Shown: one piece after another, positions 62,401 through 64,000 of the stretch | Numbering within the stretch: position 1 is the first letter of the stretch | Layout: each line of letters opens with the position of its first letter | Position numbers and translations under genes: made by a program | Notes under the pieces: model-generated | Databases searched by the model: none | The model's input: only the letters and a program-made list of their open reading frames with translations | What the model was told of the DNA's origin: nothing | Assembly (NCBI GenBank): GCA_026874595.1 | Contig: CM049314.1 | Location: 2,007,318 to 2,071,317, forward strand | DNA from: Sipunculus nudus | Lineage: Eukaryota > Annelida > Sipuncula > Golfingiida > Sipunculidae | Direction of reading: 5' to 3' | DNA length: 64,000 nucleotides

Positions 62401-63835
62401 TTAGGAATAATGTGGATGATGTACTTACCTACGCGTAATGTTTAGGAATAATGTGGATGATGTACTAACCAATGCGTAATGTTTAGGAATAATGTGGATG
62501 TACTTACCAACGCGTAATGTTTAGGAATAATGTGGATGATGTACTAAGCAATGTGTAGTGTTTAGGAATAATGTGGATGATGTACTAACCAATGCGTAAT
62601 GTTTAGGAATAATGTGGATGATGTACTAACCAATGCGTAATGTTTAGGAATAATGTTGATGATGTATTTACCAACGCGTAATGTTTAGGAATAATGTGGA
62701 TGATGTACTTACCAAAGCGTAATGTTTAGGAATAATGTGGATGATGTACTAACCAATGCGTAATGTTTAGGAATAATGTGGATGATGTACTAACCAATGC
62801 GTAATGTTTAGGAATAATGTGGATGTACTTACCAACGCGTAATGTTTAGGAATAATGTGGATGATGTACTTACCAACGCGTAATGTTTAGGAATAATGTG
62901 GATGATGTACTAACCAATGCGTAATGTTTAGGAATAATGTGGATGATGTACTTACCAACGCGTAATGTTTAGGAATAATGTGGATGATGTACTAAGCAAT
63001 GCGTAATGTTTAGGAATAATGTGGATGATGTACTAACCAATGCGTAATGTTTAGGAATAATGTGGATGATGTACTAACCAATGCGTAATGTTTAGGAATA
63101 ATGTGGATGATGTACTAACCAATGCGTAATGTTTAGGAATAATGTGGATGATGTACTTACCAATGCGTAATGTTTAGGAATAATGTGGATGATGTACTTA
63201 CCAACGCGTAATGTTTAGGAATAATGTGGATGATGTACTTACCAACGCGTAATGTTTAGGAATAATGTGGATGATGTACTAACCAACGCGTAATGTTTAG
63301 GAATAATGTGGATGATGTACTAACCAATGCGTAATGTTTAGGAATAATGTGGATGATGTACTAACCAATGCGTAATGTTTAGGAATAATGTGGATGATGT
63401 ACTAACCAATGCGTAATGTTTAGGAATAATGTGGATGTACTTACCAATGCGTAATGTTTAGGAATAATGTGGATGATGTACTTACCAACGCGTAATGTTT
63501 AGGAATAATGTGGATGATGTACTAACCAACGCGTAATGTTTAGGAATAATGTGGATGATGTACTAACCAATGCGTAATGTTTAGGAATAATGTGGATGAT
63601 GTACTAACCAATGCGTAATGTTTAGGAATAATGTGGATGATGTACTAACCAATGCGTAATGTTTAGGAATAATGTGGATGATGTACTAACCAACGCGTAA
63701 TGTTTAGGAATAATGTGGATGATGTACTAACCAACGCGTAACTGTTAACATGTTGTTCTGCAGCTTCCTTATCTCCATCTATGACACGATTAAATATTGC
63801 TGACTCAGCGCCTTTTACCAGAATGTACCCAGTAC
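28854..63835 (-). CDS. ATP11: P4-ATPase phospholipid flippase, class VI (ATP11-like), 3' fifteen exons
   Basis: Fifteen exons on the minus strand join in phase through GT-AG introns into 735 codons and a stop. The product is the C-terminal two thirds or less of a P4-ATPase, which moves aminophospholipids from the outer to the inner membrane leaflet using ATP, usually with a CDC50 partner. Visible parts: KGAES of the nucleotide-binding domain, LTGDK and GDGANDVSM of the phosphorylation domain, '[10 protein letters not shown]', 'YFFYKN' in M5, '[16 protein letters not shown]' in M6, then M7-M10. The M5-M6 wording fits ATP11A/B/C better than ATP8, ATP9 or ATP10. N-terminal exons, including DKTGT, lie past base 64000. 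The tail (about 220 residues) is longer than I expect for vertebrate ATP11. Exact ATP11 paralogue is not resolvable. Confidence 0.85.
33540..33930. repeat. diverged tandem repeat, three units of about 150-170 bp
   Basis: Each unit carries variants of 'TTCACAAATAATTTCTATTC', then 'TTCAAGGTCAC', then 'TTGGTAGAAAC'. The copies are old and decayed. Confidence 0.6.
38318..39280. repeat. 42-bp minisatellite with 420-bp higher-order repeat
   Basis: About 22 units of the type TTTTTATCACTTTTGGACAC + TGGGCCCTCTCTGATATGGG + CG. Distinct unit variants recur in the same order 420 bp apart (the 'TTTTTGGATACTTGGCCCTC' unit near 38433 and 38853), so ten-unit blocks were copied. Unit length is a multiple of three and the unit lacks stops in several frames; this alone explains the long frames of 294-355 codons on both strands. 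Confidence 0.95.
41209..41380 (-). CDS. ATP11: ATP11-like exon n (M10)
   Basis: Acceptor TTATTTGTAG/GACATT, donor GAAAAAG/GTACGC; one base plus 57 codons. Encodes '[20 protein letters not shown]', then M10 '[19 protein letters not shown]' and a basic end 'SPRRKK'. 'ALLPDV' matches the end of M10 in ATP11 proteins. Confidence 0.88.
41799..41902 (-). CDS. ATP11: ATP11-like exon m (M9)
   Basis: Acceptor CTGTTTTTAG/CTGATG, donor TTATATG/GTAAGTTT. Encodes '[20 protein letters not shown]...', M9; the split Trp codon (TG|G) continues into exon n. Confidence 0.88.
42218..42283 (-). CDS. ATP11: ATP11-like exon l (M8)
   Basis: A 22-codon exon, phase 0, acceptor TTGTTTCAG/ATGTGG, donor GTTAAG/GTAAAAA. 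Encodes '[20 protein letters not shown]', hydrophobic M8. Confidence 0.85.
42786..42865 (-). CDS. ATP11: ATP11-like exon k (M7)
   Basis: Acceptor GTTTATTTAG/GTCTTTGG, donor GGCAAG/GTGAGTAAA. Encodes '[20 protein letters not shown]...', a hydrophobic M7 segment in the usual place. Confidence 0.88.
43426..43484 (-). CDS. ATP11: ATP11-like exon j
   Basis: Acceptor CTGACTGTTAG/ACGAATT, donor ATGTTAG/GTAAGTTGG. Encodes '[19 protein letters not shown]', the loop between M6 and M7. Both bordering codons (R and G) are split and rejoin correctly. Confidence 0.85.
44152..44279 (-). CDS. ATP11: ATP11-like exon i (M6)
   Basis: Acceptor TATTTTCAG/TCCATA, donor TATACAG/GTAGGTG. Encodes '[20 protein letters not shown]' and '[20 protein letters not shown]', the M6 segment. 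The common YN.xFTSLP phrase is FNTAFTALP here. Confidence 0.92.
45795..45876. repeat. short inverted repeat in intron
   Basis: CTGAGACTTAAGACCACCTG (45795-45814) and its diverged complement near 45856-45876, separated by about 40 bases. This possible hairpin or MITE end begins about 30 bases downstream of the exon h donor on the gene strand. Confidence 0.5.
45907..45966 (-). CDS. ATP11: ATP11-like exon h (M5)
   Basis: A 20-codon exon, phase 0, acceptor CTTTTTCAG/AATGTA, donor AGCACAG/GTAAGTG. Encodes '[20 protein letters not shown]', completing M5 ('YFFYK|N'). Confidence 0.9.
46211..49111. repeat. tandemly duplicated 2.9-kb block, copy 1
   Basis: Begins 'TAACAAGGGACCCATGGGTC' and ends just before the same phrase at 49112. 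It matches copy 2 over its whole length with few substitutions and small indels. It contains two diverged internal blocks of the dispersed family seen at 14600-16087. It lies in the intron between exons g and h. Confidence 0.85.
49112..52113. repeat. tandemly duplicated 2.9-3.0-kb block, copy 2
   Basis: Near-identical to 46211-49111, with a 60-70-bp extra tandem piece near 50200-50260 ('GTTGCAAAAGTTGCAATCAT' twice). It continues at its right end into the complete GGAC-rich, hairpin-ended 3' part of the family. Confidence 0.85.
52114..52636 (+). repeat. two tandem copies of the dispersed-repeat 3' end
   Basis: About 258-bp units (52118-52375 and 52376-52636) each run from 'AAAAAATTGAGGTTTTTCC' through 'GGACGGACATCCAGACGGAC' to the palindrome AGCTCAGATGACTTATAGTC followed by AGCTGAGCTAA. 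The same end closes the element at 16087. Confidence 0.85.
52731..52876 (-). CDS. ATP11: ATP11-like exon g (GKEGRQA, start of M5)
   Basis: Acceptor CACCTTGCAG/GCATTATG, donor TACAAA/GTAAGTATC. Encodes '[20 protein letters not shown]...' and '...[10 protein letters not shown]'. It links the phosphorylation domain to membrane segment M5. Confidence 0.92.
53350..54333 (-). repeat. 96-bp array copying the GDGAND-exon 5' splice site, 10 copies
   Basis: Each 96-bp unit contains, on the gene strand, the last 40 bases of exon f (54334-54373, encoding [13 protein letters not shown]) followed by a donor, usually GTAAGATT, and about 56 bases of intron. Unit spacing is exact: 'GCCTCCTGG' recurs at 53388, 53484, 53580 and so on to 54348 in the true exon. 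The true exon has GTGAGATT. Reading past the true donor hits TAA within five codons. Confidence 0.95.
54334..54436 (-). CDS. ATP11: ATP11-like exon f (GDGAND motif)
   Basis: Acceptor TTTTTAG/ATTGTC, donor GGCATCG/GTGAGATT; 34 codons plus one base. Encodes '[12 protein letters not shown]...[20 protein letters not shown]'. GDGAND (54368-54385) binds the catalytic magnesium in the phosphorylation domain. The last 40 bases and the donor are repeated ten times downstream. Confidence 0.92.
55051..55109 (-). repeat. 48-bp duplication of the exon e 5' splice site
   Basis: On the gene strand, 'CCAATACAGAAAGCTCAG/GTAAG' at the end of exon e is followed 48 bp downstream by 'CCAATACAGAAAGCACAG/GTAAG' (exon-like end at 55062). 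Using the second donor would include V-S-C-stop, so the first is the real one. Confidence 0.85.
55110..55272 (-). CDS. ATP11: ATP11-like exon e
   Basis: Acceptor ATTTTTAG/ACTCC, donor AGCTCAG/GTAAGTTG; one base plus 54 codons. Encodes '[13 protein letters not shown]...' and '[13 protein letters not shown]', the conserved P4-ATPase stretch before GDGAND. The donor end is duplicated 48 bp downstream. Confidence 0.9.
55764..55912 (-). CDS. ATP11: ATP11-like exon d (TGD motif)
   Basis: Acceptor TTTTTTCCAG/ATATGG, donor CAGAGGGT/GTAAGT, 49 codons plus two bases. Starts '[20 protein letters not shown]' and continues '...LSHLQR'; TGD is at 55892-55900. The acceptor has the best pyrimidine tract of 16 tandem copies; the other 15 lie upstream in the intron (55921-56800). 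Confidence 0.9.
55921..56800 (-). repeat. 57-bp array copying the TGD-exon 3' splice site, 15 copies
   Basis: Each unit carries, on the gene strand, an acceptor (mostly TTGTTTCAG) and 31 bases equal to the start of exon d ('[10 protein letters not shown]' or '[10 protein letters not shown]'), then GATGTAGATCC. Two units have GAG instead of CAG at the acceptor. Entry at any decoy reads to ATG TAG within 12 codons. Unit length is a multiple of three, which makes the plus strand open for over 300 codons; that frame is an artefact. Confidence 0.95.
57392..57514 (-). CDS. ATP11: ATP11-like exon c
   Basis: Acceptor CATTTTAG/CTGCAG, donor ATAAAG/GTAACTG, phase 0, 41 codons. Contains '[20 protein letters not shown]' and 'LREAGIK', the highly conserved P4-ATPase segment (GATAxEDKLQ) at the nucleotide- and phosphorylation-domain border. 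Confidence 0.9.
57515..59317. other. intron b-c, no further features
   Basis: AT-rich intron of 1.8 kb; a G-rich stretch at about 58300-58336 (GGGTGGGGGATGGGGGGGGG) is the only notable feature. No array of duplicated splice sites here. Confidence 0.6.
59318..59431 (-). CDS. ATP11: ATP11-like exon b
   Basis: Acceptor TTCCTGTAG/TTGGG, donor GAGAAG/GTAAGAA, phase 0 at both ends, 38 codons. Encodes '[18 protein letters not shown]...' then a helical charged stretch '[13 protein letters not shown]'. 'GLRTL' is the usual P4-ATPase phrase in this position. Confidence 0.85.
59449..59477. repeat. (TA)n microsatellite
   Basis: About 29 bases of TA, directly upstream of the exon b acceptor on the gene strand. 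Confidence 0.95.
59863..63731 (-). repeat. 41-bp array copying the exon a 5' splice site, about 94 copies
   Basis: On the gene strand the unit is TTACGCGTTG followed by GTTAGTACATC or GTAAGTACATC and then ATCCACATTATTCCTAAACA. The first ten bases equal the end of exon a (63732-63741) and the next bases its donor. Copies differ mainly at C/T in ACGCGTTG and at GTTAGT versus GTAAGT; some units lack one ATC triplet. The array fills nearly the whole intron a-b (3.9 of 4.3 kb). Confidence 0.95.
63732..63835 (-). CDS. ATP11: ATP11-like exon a (KGAES, nucleotide-binding domain)
   Basis: Acceptor TTTTACAG/GTACTGG, donor GCGTTG/GTTAGTAC. Encodes '[17 protein letters not shown]...HVNSYAL' after two bases completing a codon from the upstream exon, which is outside the window. 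KGAES (63801-63815) is the conserved nucleotide-binding lysine motif of P-type ATPases. The donor GTTAGT is weak and is the first unit of a 94-copy array of near-identical donors. Confidence 0.85.
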
Positions 63836-64000
63836 CTGTAAAACAGATATCCATAACATCAGCAAAAACAAATTACATAACAAGTGAAATAAAGACATTT
63901 AAAGTGATTAATCATATCAACTGCTTCAGTGCAAAATTCAAATTTACAAAACATAATTTCAGTGAAAAGGAATTCCTGATAAGAATATAACTACTTCACA

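Noticed and set aside
59863-63731. CRISPR-like array
   Set aside because: Units are contiguous and have no unique spacers; the DNA is eukaryotic and the unit derives from an exon border.

Overview
The window looks like nuclear DNA of an invertebrate animal, most likely a marine bivalve mollusc. The evidence is spliced genes with GT-AG introns, AT-rich non-coding DNA, many minisatellites, a DIRS/Ngaro-type tyrosine-recombinase retrotransposon, L1-like and tRNA-SINE remnants, and a dispersed repeat ending in GGAC runs. The species call is an inference; bacterial features (operons, Shine-Dalgarno sites, CRISPR) are absent.

Layout. 1-1.4 kb: a small secreted PAN/apple-like protein gene on the minus strand. 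2.9-4.9 kb: a tRNA-derived SINE and a 49-bp minisatellite interrupted by a dispersed element. 4.9-9.45 kb: a broken Ngaro-like retrotransposon with gag, reverse transcriptase, RNase H and tyrosine recombinase remnants and a recognisable A1...B1-A2-B2 split direct repeat. 9.5-28.8 kb: intergenic repeats, including a hAT-like foldback element with 8-bp target duplication, an inverted repeat carrying two convergent CTCF-like motifs, an L1-like remnant, a second SINE, a second hAT-like element and diverged tandem blocks.

28.85-63.84 kb, minus strand: the 3' part of one large gene, a class VI P4-ATPase (phospholipid flippase, ATP11A/B/C type). Fifteen exons were joined by reading splice sites and phases; they give one uninterrupted frame of 735 residues, from the KGAES nucleotide-binding motif through TGD and GDGAND to six membrane segments and a long cytoplasmic tail. 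Upstream exons (actuator domain, DKTGT phosphorylation site) lie beyond base 64000.

The most unusual observation is in this gene. Four separate tandem duplications start exactly at exon-intron borders and copy the splice site with 10-40 bases of adjoining exon: about 94 copies of one 5' splice site (41-bp unit), 10 copies of a second (96-bp unit, carrying part of the GDGAND exon), 15 copies of a 3' splice site (57-bp unit, carrying the TGD codons) and a single 48-bp duplication of a third 5' splice site. The gene therefore presents long fields of decoy splice sites. For each site checked, use of a decoy leads to an in-frame stop.
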